NCBI RefSeq assembly: GCF_004114955.1
Contig: NZ_CP030053.1
Span: 3,968,001 to 4,032,000, forward strand
Length of the DNA: 64,000 bases
Origin: Bradyrhizobium guangzhouense
Lineage (GTDB): Bacteria; Pseudomonadota; Alphaproteobacteria; Rhizobiales; Xanthobacteraceae
Reading direction: 5' to 3'
This document shows, piece after piece, positions 26,407 to 34,977 of the stretch (positions within the stretch are counted from its first letter, which is position 1; each line of letters begins with the position of its first letter). Below the pieces are notes generated by a model. The model had not been told where the DNA came from. It worked only from the letters and a program-made list of their open reading frames with translations, and made no database searches. The position numbers were made by a program, and so were the translations under genes.

Positions 26407-27893
26407 GACCCTTCAAGCGAGATCGAGATCAGCTTCTGCGCTTCCACCGCGAATTCCATCGGCAGCTGCTGCAGCACGTCCTTGACGAAGCCGTTGACGA
26501 CGAGGCCGACCGCCTCTTCCTGCGAGAGGCCGCGCTGGATGCAGTAGAACAGCACGTCCTCGGAGATCTTCGAGGTCGTCGCCTCATGCTCGAACGTGGC
26601 CGAGGAGTTCTTTGCTTCGATGTACGGCACGGTGTGTGCGCCGCATTTATCGCCGATCAGGAGCGAATCGCACGCGGTGAAGTTGCGCGCGCCGGTGGCT
26701 TTCCGGTGAGCGGTGACGAGACCGCGATAAGTGTTCTGCGACTTGCCGGCGGCGATGCCCTTGGAGATGATGCGGCTCGACGTGTTCTTGCCGAGATGAA
26801 TCATCTTGGTGCCGGAATCGACCTGCTGGAAGCCGTTCGAGATCGCGATCGAATAGAACTCGCCGCGCGAATTATCACCGCGCAGGATGCAGCTCGGATA
26901 CTTCCATGTGATGGCGGAGCCGGTTTCGACCTGGGTCCAGGAGATCTTGGAGTTGGCGCCGCGGCAGTCGCCACGCTTGGTGACGAAATTGTAGATGCCG
27001 CCCTTGCCTTCCGAATTGCCGGGGTACCAGTTCTGCACCGTCGAGTACTTGATCTCGGCATCGTCATGCGCGACCAGCTCGACCACGGCGGCGTGCAGCT
27101 GGTTCTCGTCGCGCTGCGGCGCGGTGCAGCCTTCGAGATAGGAGACGTAGGAACCCTTATCGGCGATGATCAGCGTGCGCTCGAACTGGCCGGTGTTGCG
27201 CTCGTTGATGCGGAAATAGGTCGACAGCTCCATCGGGCAGCGCACGCCCGGCGGCACGTAGACGAACGAGCCGTCGGAGAACACCGCCGAGTTCAGCGTG
27301 GCGTAGAAATTGTCCGAGGTCGGGACCACCGAGCCGAGATACTTCTGCACCAGTTCCGGGTGCTCGCGGATCGCTTCTGAAATCGGCATGAAGATCACGC
27401 CGGCCTTCTTCAGCTCCGCTTTGAAGGTGGTCGCAACCGAGACCGAATCGAAGACAGCATCGACCGCGATCTTGCGGCGCGCAGGGTCTTCCTCGCCCAC
27501 CTTCGGCTCGACGCCCTCGAGCATGGCGACTTCCCGCAAGGGAATGCCGAGCTTCTCGTAGGTCTTCAGGATCTCCGGATCGATCTCGTCGAGCGAGGTC
27601 ACCGTCTTCTTCGGCTTCGGCGCCGCGTAGTAATAGAGGTCCTGGAAGTCGATCTTGGGATAGTCGACGCGCGCCCAGGTCGGCTCCTGCATGGTCAGCC
27701 AACGCCTAAAAGCCTCCAGCCGCCACTGGAGCATCCAGGCGGGTTCATTCTTCTTCTGGGAGATGAATTTGACGATCTCTACCGAAAGCCCCTTGGGCGC
27801 CTTCTCGGAGTCGATCAGGGTCTCAAACCCATAACGATACTGGTCGACGTCGATGCGCTTGACGCGCTCGACCGTCTCTTGAACGGCTGGCAT
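26397..27893 (-). CDS. sufB: Fe-S cluster assembly protein SufB
   Basis: Scaffold subunit on which the cluster is built. The ATG at 27893 follows GGAGG at five bases and yields 498 residues. Family features include [50 protein letters not shown] and [20 protein letters not shown], which carry the conserved cysteines, and [20 protein letters not shown] at the end. A 113-bp gap upstream contains an inverted repeat similar to an Irr control element, so sufB may be the first gene of an iron-regulated subtranscript. Confidence 0.96.
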   Translation of the reverse strand: MPAVQETVERVKRIDVDQYRYGFETLIDSEKAPKGLSVEIVKFISQKKNEPAWMLQWRLEAFRRWLTMQEPTWARVDYPKIDFQDLYYYAAPKPKKTVTSLDEIDPEILKTYEKLGIPLREVAMLEGVEPKVGEEDPARRKIAVDAVFDSVSVATTFKAELKKAGVIFMPISEAIREHPELVQKYLGSVVPTSDNFYATLNSAVFSDGSFVYVPPGVRCPMELSTYFRINERNTGQFERTLIIADKGSYVSYLEGCTAPQRDENQLHAAVVELVAHDDAEIKYSTVQNWYPGNSEGKGGIYNFVTKRGDCRGANSKISWTQVETGSAITWKYPSCILRGDNSRGEFYSIAISNGFQQVDSGTKMIHLGKNTSSRIISKGIAAGKSQNTYRGLVTAHRKATGARNFTACDSLLIGDKCGAHTVPYIEAKNSSATFEHEATTSKISEDVLFYCIQRGLSQEEAVGLVVNGFVKDVLQQLPMEFAVEAQKLISISLEGSVG

Positions 27894-27974
27894 TCCATCC
27901 TCCGCTCGTGGTTTCAAGGACCACGGTGGATCAAACTCGAACGACTATTACGATGTTTCTATGCGGAAAGCACG

Positions 27975-27994
27975 GGCTTAGAACGGTTCAAGCC
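27975..27994. promoter_or_regulatory. ICE-like inverted repeat upstream of sufB
   Basis: GGCTTAGAACGGTTCAAGCC is an inverted repeat with a single-base bulge. Apart from the missing T in one half, it resembles the Irr control element (recalled consensus TTTAGAA-N3-TTCTAAA) used for iron- and haem-responsive control in Rhizobiales. It lies 82-101 bp before the sufB start. A mere hairpin after the preceding gene is the alternative. Confidence 0.4.
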
Positions 27995-28006
27995 GTGTTT
28001 CGTCGC

Positions 28007-29146
28007 TTAGGCTCTAAGTAGGGTATTACCGAGCTTTCGCCAAGCCTCCAACGCCCGATTGATGTCCTCAGGTGCCGTGGACCAGCCCAGACTGAGGCGC
28101 ACCGCTCCTTGGGCAACGGTGGCATCGTACCCCATTGCCGAAAGCACGTGGGACGGCTGGACCTTGCCCGAGGAACAGGCCGAGCCGGAAGAAACGGCGA
28201 TTCCTTCGAGGTCAAATCCGATCACCGCAGTCTCGGCCTTCAGGCCGGGCGCGGTAAACAAAACGGTATTTGGCAACCTTTTCACATCTTCAGCGAAGAC
28301 AATCGCTCCCGCAATTCCGCGAAGACCAATTCCCAAGTGGTCTCTAAGGCTTGCCATCCGCTTCGCATCCTCAGGGAGAGCCTGAAGGGCGGCTTTCACC
28401 GCGGCGCCAAAGCCAGCGATCCCCGCGACATTCTCGGTTCCCGCCCGCCGGCCGAGTTCCTGCCCGCCGCCGCGGAGCACCGGTTCCAATCCGGCAAGTC
28501 CCTCGGCCACGATAAGCGCACCGACACCCTTAGGGCCGCCGATCTTGTGCGCAGAAAACGTCGCAAGGTCCGCGCCTACCGCGTTAAGATTGAACGCAAT
28601 TTTCCCGAGCGCCTGGATCGCATCGACATGCACGAGGCCGCCGGCCTCGTGAATGAGCCCTGCCGCCTCAGCCACGGGCTGGAGCGCCCCGGTCTCATTG
28701 TTGGCCGCCATGATGGAGACCAAGGCCGGCGGACCATCGGCGAGCAGCCCGCGGAGGTGGTCGAGATCGACCACGCCGGAGCGGGTGACCCGGATCTGGC
28801 CGATACTTTCAGCAGGGAACCGGCCGCCCGCCAGCACCGAGGCATGCTCGACCGCGGAGACCAGAAGCCGCCGCACCTGCCCACCCGACGAGCCGCGAAG
28901 GCCGGGCGATAGCGCCAGCGCATTGGCCTCGGTTCCGGAGGACGTAAAGACCACGTTCCGCGGCAGCGCGCCCACGGCCGCCGCCAGCGCGGCGCGGGCC
29001 TCCTCGACCAGCCGCCGCGCCTCCCGCCCTTCGGCATGGACCGAGGACGGATTGCCGATCAGTTCGTACGCAGCCAGCATCGCGGCGCGCGCTTCGGCAC
29101 GCAGCGGCGTGGTCGCATTCCAGTCGAGATAGACACGGCTTGGCAT
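28007..29146 (-). CDS. Group I (NifS/IscS-type) cysteine desulfurase heading the SUF operon
   Basis: A PLP-dependent desulfurase of 379 residues. It begins MPSRVYLDWNATTPLRAEA, typical of the NifS/IscS class. The PLP Lys is in TFSAHKIGGPKG, and the active-site Cys is in the long flexible loop SSGSACSSGKVQPSHVL. It therefore differs from SufS further down the same operon; having both types together is usual in rhizobial SUF operons. Sulfur from this enzyme might serve the operon or other sulfur pathways such as tRNA thiolation. The gap to the upstream acyltransferase is 51 bp, so read-through is possible. Confidence 0.93.
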   Translation of the reverse strand: MPSRVYLDWNATTPLRAEARAAMLAAYELIGNPSSVHAEGREARRLVEEARAALAAAVGALPRNVVFTSSGTEANALALSPGLRGSSGGQVRRLLVSAVEHASVLAGGRFPAESIGQIRVTRSGVVDLDHLRGLLADGPPALVSIMAANNETGALQPVAEAAGLIHEAGGLVHVDAIQALGKIAFNLNAVGADLATFSAHKIGGPKGVGALIVAEGLAGLEPVLRGGGQELGRRAGTENVAGIAGFGAAVKAALQALPEDAKRMASLRDHLGIGLRGIAGAIVFAEDVKRLPNTVLFTAPGLKAETAVIGFDLEGIAVSSGSACSSGKVQPSHVLSAMGYDATVAQGAVRLSLGWSTAPEDINRALEAWRKLGNTLLRA

Positions 29147-29197
29147 GGCGCCCTCTTAGCACCTTTTGGCATCGCGCCAATCGGGCGCCGCCGCACA

Positions 29198-30391
29198 TCA
29201 GGACGGCTGTTGCTGCGCGATCCCGGCGACGGAACGCGGCTCCATCCGCAGCCCAAACAACGGCCGCAACCAGCCGCTCCGCCGCACGATCTCATAGGTC
29301 GCCACACAGGTCAGCGCGGTGGCGGAAATCACGAGTGCAGCCTCGCCTCCCGCAGAGAGGCCGCTGCCGCGCAGCGCGTACGCGACCACAATGATCGCGG
29401 TCTGATGCACGATGTAGAAGGGAAAGATCGCGTCGGTCAGATAGCGGCGGACCGGGCCGTCGGCCGTCAGATAGCGCCGCGCAAAGCCGAGCACCGCGAC
29501 CATCGCCAGCCATTGGTAACAGCCATAGGCCGAGTTGGCGAACCATCGCAGCATTGGCGAGCGCTGGAACGCGCCGACATAGACGAGTACAAAAGAGGTA
29601 AAGCAAGCGGCGGCAAGGATCAGAGTCACCCAGCGTTGCCGCTCGATGTCATGCCAGATGCGGCCCTCGCGTGCGAGCAGGAAGCCGATCAGGAACGCGG
29701 TCGCATAGTCGGCATGGTTGTACCAGTCGCCGAACAGAGCATACGTCGATGGGAAGATCGGCGCGAGAGATAGTCGCCAGGCTGCAAACAGCAGGCACGG
29801 CAGCACCAGCAGCCATGGCCCTGCGAGCACGGCCGGGAGCCTCTGGCCGATCCGGTTCGCAGCCGCCGGCCACAGCGCCAGCACGACGGCCAGGGCCATG
29901 GTGTAGACCCAGAGATAGACCACGAACCAAAGATGATTCCAGGTCGGCTGCACGATGCAGGGGGTCGGACAGAACTGCGCGCCGAACGCCAGATAGTGAT
30001 TGAAGTAGAAGTCGGCGAAACCGGCGGGATAGCCGAGGGCCTCGACGATCTGCAGATACGATTGCGGCGGCACGATCACGAGCATACCGAAGACCAGCGG
30101 AATCAGCAGCCGCACCGATCGCGCCCGAACGAACGCCGCGAGCTGGACCTTATCCAGCATGAAGCGACTGGCGACCCCGGAGACCAGGAACAAGAGCGAC
30201 AGCCGCCAGGGATTGAGCACCAGCATCACCGGTTCGAGAAAGGTCAGCCGGTGCTCGCTCTTGATGTGAAATCCCCAGGACACATAGAGCATGCCAACAT
30301 GGTAGAAGATCAGCAGCCCAAAGGCTAAAATCCGCACCCAGTCCAGATCGATGCGTCGTTCCGAACCTGATGCTTGCTGTAGTGTTGACAT
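29198..30391 (-). CDS. Acyltransferase family 3 membrane protein
   Basis: A 397-residue polytopic protein of the OatA/OpgC type, transferring acyl (acetyl or succinyl) groups to cell-surface glycans. RRIDLDWVRILAFGLLIFYHVGMLY contains the conserved N-terminal His (FYHVG), and LSLLFLVSGVASRF is the second family block. Ten or so hydrophobic helices span the sequence, with the carboxyl end FPFYIVHQTAIIVVAY. The acceptor is unknown. A membrane LytTR regulator is encoded divergently only 44 bp away, which suggests a regulator-target pair. Confidence 0.88.
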   Translation of the reverse strand: MSTLQQASGSERRIDLDWVRILAFGLLIFYHVGMLYVSWGFHIKSEHRLTFLEPVMLVLNPWRLSLLFLVSGVASRFMLDKVQLAAFVRARSVRLLIPLVFGMLVIVPPQSYLQIVEALGYPAGFADFYFNHYLAFGAQFCPTPCIVQPTWNHLWFVVYLWVYTMALAVVLALWPAAANRIGQRLPAVLAGPWLLVLPCLLFAAWRLSLAPIFPSTYALFGDWYNHADYATAFLIGFLLAREGRIWHDIERQRWVTLILAAACFTSFVLVYVGAFQRSPMLRWFANSAYGCYQWLAMVAVLGFARRYLTADGPVRRYLTDAIFPFYIVHQTAIIVVAYALRGSGLSAGGEAALVISATALTCVATYEIVRRSGWLRPLFGLRMEPRSVAGIAQQQPS

Positions 30392-30435
30392 GAATCTCTG
30401 CTCCCTAATCTCTCGATATCAGCGGTTTTGGGGCC

Positions 30436-31386
30436 ATGGCTGACGGCCAAAATGCGCCCGAAACAGAGCGCGTCGAGGCGGTTTGGGATCAGAACCGAAC
30501 GCGAGGGGACGAGGCGTCGTCCCCAGGGACGAGCGGTTGGCGCCGCGGGATCAGTGGCGACTGGACGACGTTCGCTGCGATCGCCGCCATCGCCTTCACC
30601 ATCGGCGTCGTCAACGCCCTCTCCGGCGCACAGGATGCTGCCTGGCGCGGCGACAGCGCCGATATCGGCCGGCGCCTGTTCTGGGAGATGTCGAGCATCA
30701 TCGTCATTCTGGCGCTGGTGCCGATCCTGATGCTCTCCGTCCAGCGCATGCGGGGAACTGCATCTCTCGCGACCCGGATCGGAATCGCTGTAGTCGCCCT
30801 GCTCGCCTTCTCGGCCCTCCACATCGCCGGCATGGTCAGCCTACGAAAGCTCATGCTCTGGCTCGCGGGCAGCACTTACGATTTCCATTTCTCGCTGGCA
30901 TCGATCCTCTACGAGTTCCGCAAGGACGCCGTGACCGCATTGCTGATCGGGGCGACGCTCTGGCTGCTCGACAGCCGCCGCGAGTTGCGCAAGGCCGCGC
31001 AGGAAGCCCAATCCAATCCGGCCGCTTCGCTGGAGCAAGCGTCCCCGAATCTGATCTGGCTCCGGGACGGCACCAGCCGGATTCGCGTCGCGCCGCGCGA
31101 CATCCTGTGGGTCGCCTCCGCCGGCAATTACATCGAATACAGCCTTGCCAACGGCACGCAGCACCTGATCAGGGGCACGCTTGCCGCGACCGAGAGCGAG
31201 CTCGCCCGTTTCGCCATCGTGCGCGTTCACCGCACCCGGCTGGCCAATCTCGACCGCGTCAGCGGCGTAGACTTCAAGCCGTCAGGCGACTTCGAGCTCA
31301 CCTTCGACAACGGCAAGACGCTTGGCGGCAGCCGCCGCTACCGGCCCGCCGTCGCCTCGCTCGGAGGCCGCGGCGCGCCCGAGTGA
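30436..31386 (+). CDS. Membrane-anchored LytTR-type DNA-binding regulator
   Basis: A 316-residue protein. After a hydrophilic start there are about four transmembrane segments (residues about 44-60, 78-98, 112-132 and 155-175), then a LytTR domain over roughly residues 205-312 (LIWLRDGTSRIRVAPRDILW, ASAGNYIEYSLANG, VRVHRTRLANLDRV). The LytTR fold binds DNA through a beta-stranded domain. There is no receiver domain, so the signal is probably sensed in or near the membrane. It is divergent from the acyltransferase and may repress or activate it. Confidence 0.9.
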   Translation: MADGQNAPETERVEAVWDQNRTRGDEASSPGTSGWRRGISGDWTTFAAIAAIAFTIGVVNALSGAQDAAWRGDSADIGRRLFWEMSSIIVILALVPILMLSVQRMRGTASLATRIGIAVVALLAFSALHIAGMVSLRKLMLWLAGSTYDFHFSLASILYEFRKDAVTALLIGATLWLLDSRRELRKAAQEAQSNPAASLEQASPNLIWLRDGTSRIRVAPRDILWVASAGNYIEYSLANGTQHLIRGTLAATESELARFAIVRVHRTRLANLDRVSGVDFKPSGDFELTFDNGKTLGGSRRYRPAVASLGGRGAPE

Positions 31387-31737
31387 ATCGCCCATTGGAT
31401 CGCCCAACAAACGATAAACGATCGTGATTCCAATCGGTTGCCGCCTCAACACCCGCCTCGGCGGTCACGCTGCGCGATCCAGCCATGCCCGCCGCCACAC
31501 TGCCATGGCCGGCTAAGGTCTTGAGCCGATTGGCAGATGTCGAAGATGCTTGCTTTTTGCCCCGCTGCCTATGTTAGAACCCGCACCGTCAAGTCACCGT
31601 GCGCCGTCTGCGCATCACCGCGAGGCGCCCGCCTTCTCATCCTTCCATTCGTGCTTTCGTCGGCATCCCGCCGATGAGGCCACAATCGGTTGATTGCCAA
31701 GGGTCACCTCTCCCGCAAATCAATCCAGAGATCATCG
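31387..31737. other. Intergenic region without a recognisable gene
   Basis: No ORF with coding character is visible between the LytTR gene and the hydrolase. TTGCTT...TATGTT around 31550-31575 is a poor promoter candidate with short spacing. The leader of the hydrolase gene extends to 31737. Confidence 0.4.
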
Positions 31738-32385
31738 ATGCCTGAAGTCATTTTTGCCGGCCCTGCTGGCCGTCTCGAAGGCCGTTATCATCCGGCCAAG
31801 CAGAAGAACGCGCCGATCGCGATGATCCTGCATCCGCACCCGCAGTTTCACGGCACGATGAACCATCAGATCGTGTACCAGTGCTACTACGCCTTTGCGC
31901 ATCGCGGCTTCTCCGTGCTGCGCTTCAACTTCCGCGGCGTCGGCCGCAGCCAGGGCTCGTTCGATCATGGCACCGGCGAATTGTCGGATGCGGCGGCAGC
32001 GCTGGACTGGGCGCAGACCATCAATCCTGAGGCCCGCGCGTGCTGGGTCGCCGGCTTCTCCTTCGGTGCCTGGATCGGCATGCAGCTCTTGATGCGCCGT
32101 CCCGAGGTCGAGGGTTTCATCTCGATCGCGCCGCCCGCCAATCTCTACGATTTCTCGTTCCTCGCGCCCTGCCCGTCCTCTGGGCTGATCGTGCATGGCG
32201 AGAAGGACGCGGTGGTGCCGCCCAAGGACGTCAACACGCTGGTCGAGAAGCTGAAGACGCAGAAGGGAATCGTGATCGACCAGCAGGTCATCCCTGGCGC
32301 CAACCACTTCTTCGACGCCAAGCTCGAGCCGCTGATGGAAACCATCACGGCCTATCTCGACATGCGTCTCGCCAACGTGCGGTAA
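31738..32385 (+). CDS. Alpha/beta hydrolase (COG2945-like)
   Basis: A 215-residue serine hydrolase. MPEVIFAGPAGRLEGRYHPA and ILHPHPQFHGTMNHQIVY belong to the small-dienelactone-hydrolase-like group, in which the HPHP motif is conserved. The nucleophile is the Ser in the elbow GFSFGAWIG, with Asp in GEKDAVVP and His in GANHFF. The ATG at 31738 is chosen because the similarity starts there; the open frame begins at 31690. Substrate unknown. It is 13 bp before the DUF1697 gene and likely forms an operon with it. Confidence 0.87.
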   Translation: MPEVIFAGPAGRLEGRYHPAKQKNAPIAMILHPHPQFHGTMNHQIVYQCYYAFAHRGFSVLRFNFRGVGRSQGSFDHGTGELSDAAAALDWAQTINPEARACWVAGFSFGAWIGMQLLMRRPEVEGFISIAPPANLYDFSFLAPCPSSGLIVHGEKDAVVPPKDVNTLVEKLKTQKGIVIDQQVIPGANHFFDAKLEPLMETITAYLDMRLANVR

Positions 32386-32398
32386 GGGTAAGAATGAC

Positions 32399-32911
32399 AT
32401 GACGGCGTTCGTAGCCCCGCTGCGCGCGGTCAATGTCGGCGGCACCGGCAAGCTGCCGATGACCGAGCTCAAGGCGATGTGCGAAGAGCTCGGTTTTGGC
32501 GCCGTGCGCACCTACATCGCCAGCGGCAATGTGGTCTTCACCAGCCGCAAATCGGAATCCGCCGTCAAGGCTGCGCTGGAAAAACGCTTGCACGCCTATG
32601 CCGGCGCGCCGATCGGTGTGCTCGTGCGCAGCGCGCCTGAAATGGCGGAGGTTCTGGCCGCCAATCCGTTTGCCAAAATGGCGCCCAACCGCACGGTCGC
32701 GATCTTCCTCGACAAGGCGCCGCCCGCGGACACGCTCGCCGGAATTCGCGGTCAGAAGGACGAAGAGGTCAAGCTCGGCCGCCGCGAGATCTACGCGCAT
32801 TACGGCGACGGCATGGGAACGTCGAAGCTCGCGATCCCCGCCGCCAAGGCCGGCACCGCGCGCAACATGAACACCATCGCGACGCTGGCAAAGATGGCCG
32901 CGGAGCTCTGA
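32399..32911 (+). CDS. DUF1697 protein
   Basis: A 170-residue DUF1697 protein of unknown role, with the family start FVAPLRAVNVGGTGKLPMTE and the segment RTYIASGNVVFTSRKS. The C-terminal region KLGRREIYAHYGDGMGTSKL is also conserved. No catalytic motif has been established for the family. It is likely co-transcribed with the preceding hydrolase and is convergent with the GST gene with ten bases between the stops. Confidence 0.9.
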   Translation: MTAFVAPLRAVNVGGTGKLPMTELKAMCEELGFGAVRTYIASGNVVFTSRKSESAVKAALEKRLHAYAGAPIGVLVRSAPEMAEVLAANPFAKMAPNRTVAIFLDKAPPADTLAGIRGQKDEEVKLGRREIYAHYGDGMGTSKLAIPAAKAGTARNMNTIATLAKMAAEL

Positions 32912-32920
32912 GGCCGACGC

Positions 32921-33598
32921 TCAGGCGGCGAGCTTGAGCAGATGCGCATCGTGGCGAACGAGGAAGGCGCGCAGCAATTGCTGATAATCCGCGCCGACCG
33001 CAGCTCGCACGCTCGGACGCTGCGCAAGCTCGGTCCGCCACGCCCTCACCTTCGGCACGTCGCGAAAGATGCCGTGTTCGGTCAGTTCGTCGAACAGGTC
33101 GAAATAGCGGAAGACCGGCGCGAACACCGCGTCGACCAGGCTGAACGCGTTGCCCGCGAAGAACGGCCCGGCTCCGAGCGCGACCTCGACACGCGCGAAT
33201 TTTGCGGCGAGCGCCTGGCGCTTGCTTTCGAAAATCGTGGGATCTGTCGTCGTCTCCAGGCCCCAGAGATCGCCGAGGATCGCAGAGCCGAACTCCATCC
33301 AGGCGCGGTGCCCGGCGCGCCTCAACGCATCCGTCGGATGCAGCTTCGCGCCGCCTTGCGTCTCCTCGATATACTCGCAGATCACGTTGCTCTCGAACAG
33401 CGCGACCTCGCCGTTGTCGGTCGTCACCACCAGCACCGGCACCTTGCCAAGCGGCGATATCTTCAGAAACCAATCGGGCTTGTTGGCGAGATCGATATCG
33501 ATCCGCTCGAACGGCACGCCCTTCTCCTTCAGCGCGATTACCGCGCGCTGCACATAGGGGCAAAGCTTGTGGCTGATCAGTTTCAGTGAAGCGGTCAT
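32921..33598 (-). CDS. Glutathione S-transferase family protein
   Basis: A 225-residue cytosolic GST. The thioredoxin-like N-terminal domain begins KLISHKLCPYVQRAVIALKE; the CPYVQR motif is that of Omega/Beta-like enzymes with a Cys at the active site, able to perform thiol transfer or reductive deglutathionylation. The helical domain (residues about 90-225) follows. ATG 33598 is used; 12 extra codons upstream are open but would start within the promoter region. Transcription starts from a promoter covered by three palindromes, so the gene is likely strongly controlled. Confidence 0.9.
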   Translation of the reverse strand: MTASLKLISHKLCPYVQRAVIALKEKGVPFERIDIDLANKPDWFLKISPLGKVPVLVVTTDNGEVALFESNVICEYIEETQGGAKLHPTDALRRAGHRAWMEFGSAILGDLWGLETTTDPTIFESKRQALAAKFARVEVALGAGPFFAGNAFSLVDAVFAPVFRYFDLFDELTEHGIFRDVPKVRAWRTELAQRPSVRAAVGADYQQLLRAFLVRHDAHLLKLAA

Positions 33599-33617
33599 GG
33601 GGCAATCCCGACGGTTA

Positions 33618-33680
33618 GATGCAACTGCATCCAATATAGATGCAGTTGCATTAACATGTCAAGATCAATGCACTTGCATC
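33618..33680 (-). promoter_or_regulatory. GST promoter with three ATGCA-N2-TGCAT operators
   Basis: Perfect palindromes ATGCA-N2-TGCAT lie at 33619-33630, 33640-33651 and 33668-33679, with 21 and 28 bp between starts. On the minus strand TTGACA (33660-33655 region) and TATATT just before 33631 form a promoter with an 18-bp spacer. The middle palindrome is between the two hexamers, one is upstream, one covers the start of transcription. This is a typical repression layout for a dimeric repressor; no regulator gene is adjacent. Confidence 0.7.
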
Positions 33681-33708
33681 AACCATCCGCGACGTGGCGC
33701 CGCGGCGA

Positions 33709-34812
33709 TCAGGGCCGCGCGATTACCCCGCCCGTCATCGGCATCGGCACACCCGTGGTGGCTGGATAAGACAACGGCAGGCCCTTCAGGCCGCGCGCGG
33801 CGAGGAAGCCGAAGGCCTGCGCCTCGATGGCGTCGGAGGCCCAGCCCAGCGTCTCGGCGGCCTCGACGGTGGCCGTTCCGACCCGCTCCCTGAGCATGCG
33901 CAGCATGGTGAGGTTGCGCGCGCCGCCGCCGCAGACGATCCAGCTTTGCGGCCGCCGCGGCAGCAGCGAAATGACGCGCGCGATCGCGGCCGCGGTGAAG
34001 GCGGTGAGTGTCGCGGCACCATCGGCAGGCAGCACATCGCCGAGCTTCAACGCGGCGAAATCGTTGCGGTCGAGCGATTTCGGCGGCGGGCTTGCAAAGA
34101 ACGGCAGCTCCAGAGCTCGCGCGATCCAGGCTTCATCTGCCGTGCCGAGCGCTGCGAATTTGCCTTCCGCATCGAACGCCTGGTTCATGGTGCGATACAT
34201 GAAATCGTCGAGCAGCGCATTGCCGGGCCCGGTGTCGCAGGCGATCAGCGTGTCGTTGCCATCGATATAGGTGATGTTGGAGACGCCGCCGATATTGACC
34301 ACGACGATCGGCCCCTCGCGGTCCAGCGATTGCGCCAGCGCCCGGTGGTAGACGGGGACAAGCGGCGCCCCCTGCCCGCCGGCCTCGACATCGGCGGCAC
34401 GGAAGTCGTGCATCACGGGGATATGGATGGCCTTGGCCAGCGCCGGCGCATCGCCGATCTGCACCGTCAGCCGTCGCTCGGGGCGGTGCAGCACGGTCTG
34501 GCCGTGGAAGCCGACGATGTCGATGTCCTCAGGCCTCATCCGGTTCTGGGCGACGAAGGCGGCGACCGCCTCGGCATGGGCGCGAGTCACCACCCGCTCG
34601 GCCTGGGGCAGAATGCCCGGCCGGGCATCGCGTTGCGGGAGGTTCGCCGCCTCGCTCAGCGCCTGGCGCAGCAGATTGCGCTCGGCCGGGCTGTAGGGCC
34701 GATAGCCGGACGGTCCGAACGCCCTCACCTGCCGTCCATCGGTTTCGATCAGCGCGACGTCCACCCCGTCAAGCGAGGTGCCGCTCATCAAACCGAGTGC
34801 CGTCAACATCAT
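33709..34812 (-). CDS. anmK: Anhydro-N-acetylmuramic acid kinase
   Basis: Phosphorylates and opens 1,6-anhydro-MurNAc to MurNAc-6-phosphate in cell-wall recycling. About 367 residues starting MMLTALGLMSGTSLDGVDVA, the AnmK signature. Other blocks are GFHGQTVLHRPERR, VYHRALAQSLDREGPIVVVNIGGVSNITY and CDTGPGNALLDD. Upstream in-frame starts exist at 34833 and 34848, with a GGAGGGG immediately before the first; up to 12 extra residues are therefore possible. It is divergent from tyrS, a conserved pairing in several alphaproteobacteria. Confidence 0.93.
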   Translation of the reverse strand: MMLTALGLMSGTSLDGVDVALIETDGRQVRAFGPSGYRPYSPAERNLLRQALSEAANLPQRDARPGILPQAERVVTRAHAEAVAAFVAQNRMRPEDIDIVGFHGQTVLHRPERRLTVQIGDAPALAKAIHIPVMHDFRAADVEAGGQGAPLVPVYHRALAQSLDREGPIVVVNIGGVSNITYIDGNDTLIACDTGPGNALLDDFMYRTMNQAFDAEGKFAALGTADEAWIARALELPFFASPPPKSLDRNDFAALKLGDVLPADGAATLTAFTAAAIARVISLLPRRPQSWIVCGGGARNLTMLRMLRERVGTATVEAAETLGWASDAIEAQAFGFLAARGLKGLPLSYPATTGVPMPMTGGVIARP

Positions 34813-34977
34813 GGGATCAGCGTCCTCAAACATCCCCTCCGGCATGCCGATCTTGTGCCAGAGGGACACATCTTATAATGCCACAGCGCCAAGTGGCGGG
34901 CAGCAATCGAGTTCCCAGGCAAGACCCTTAAATTGCTCCCAAAACAGTAAACCAAGAATTGTCAGGCACGCCGACAG

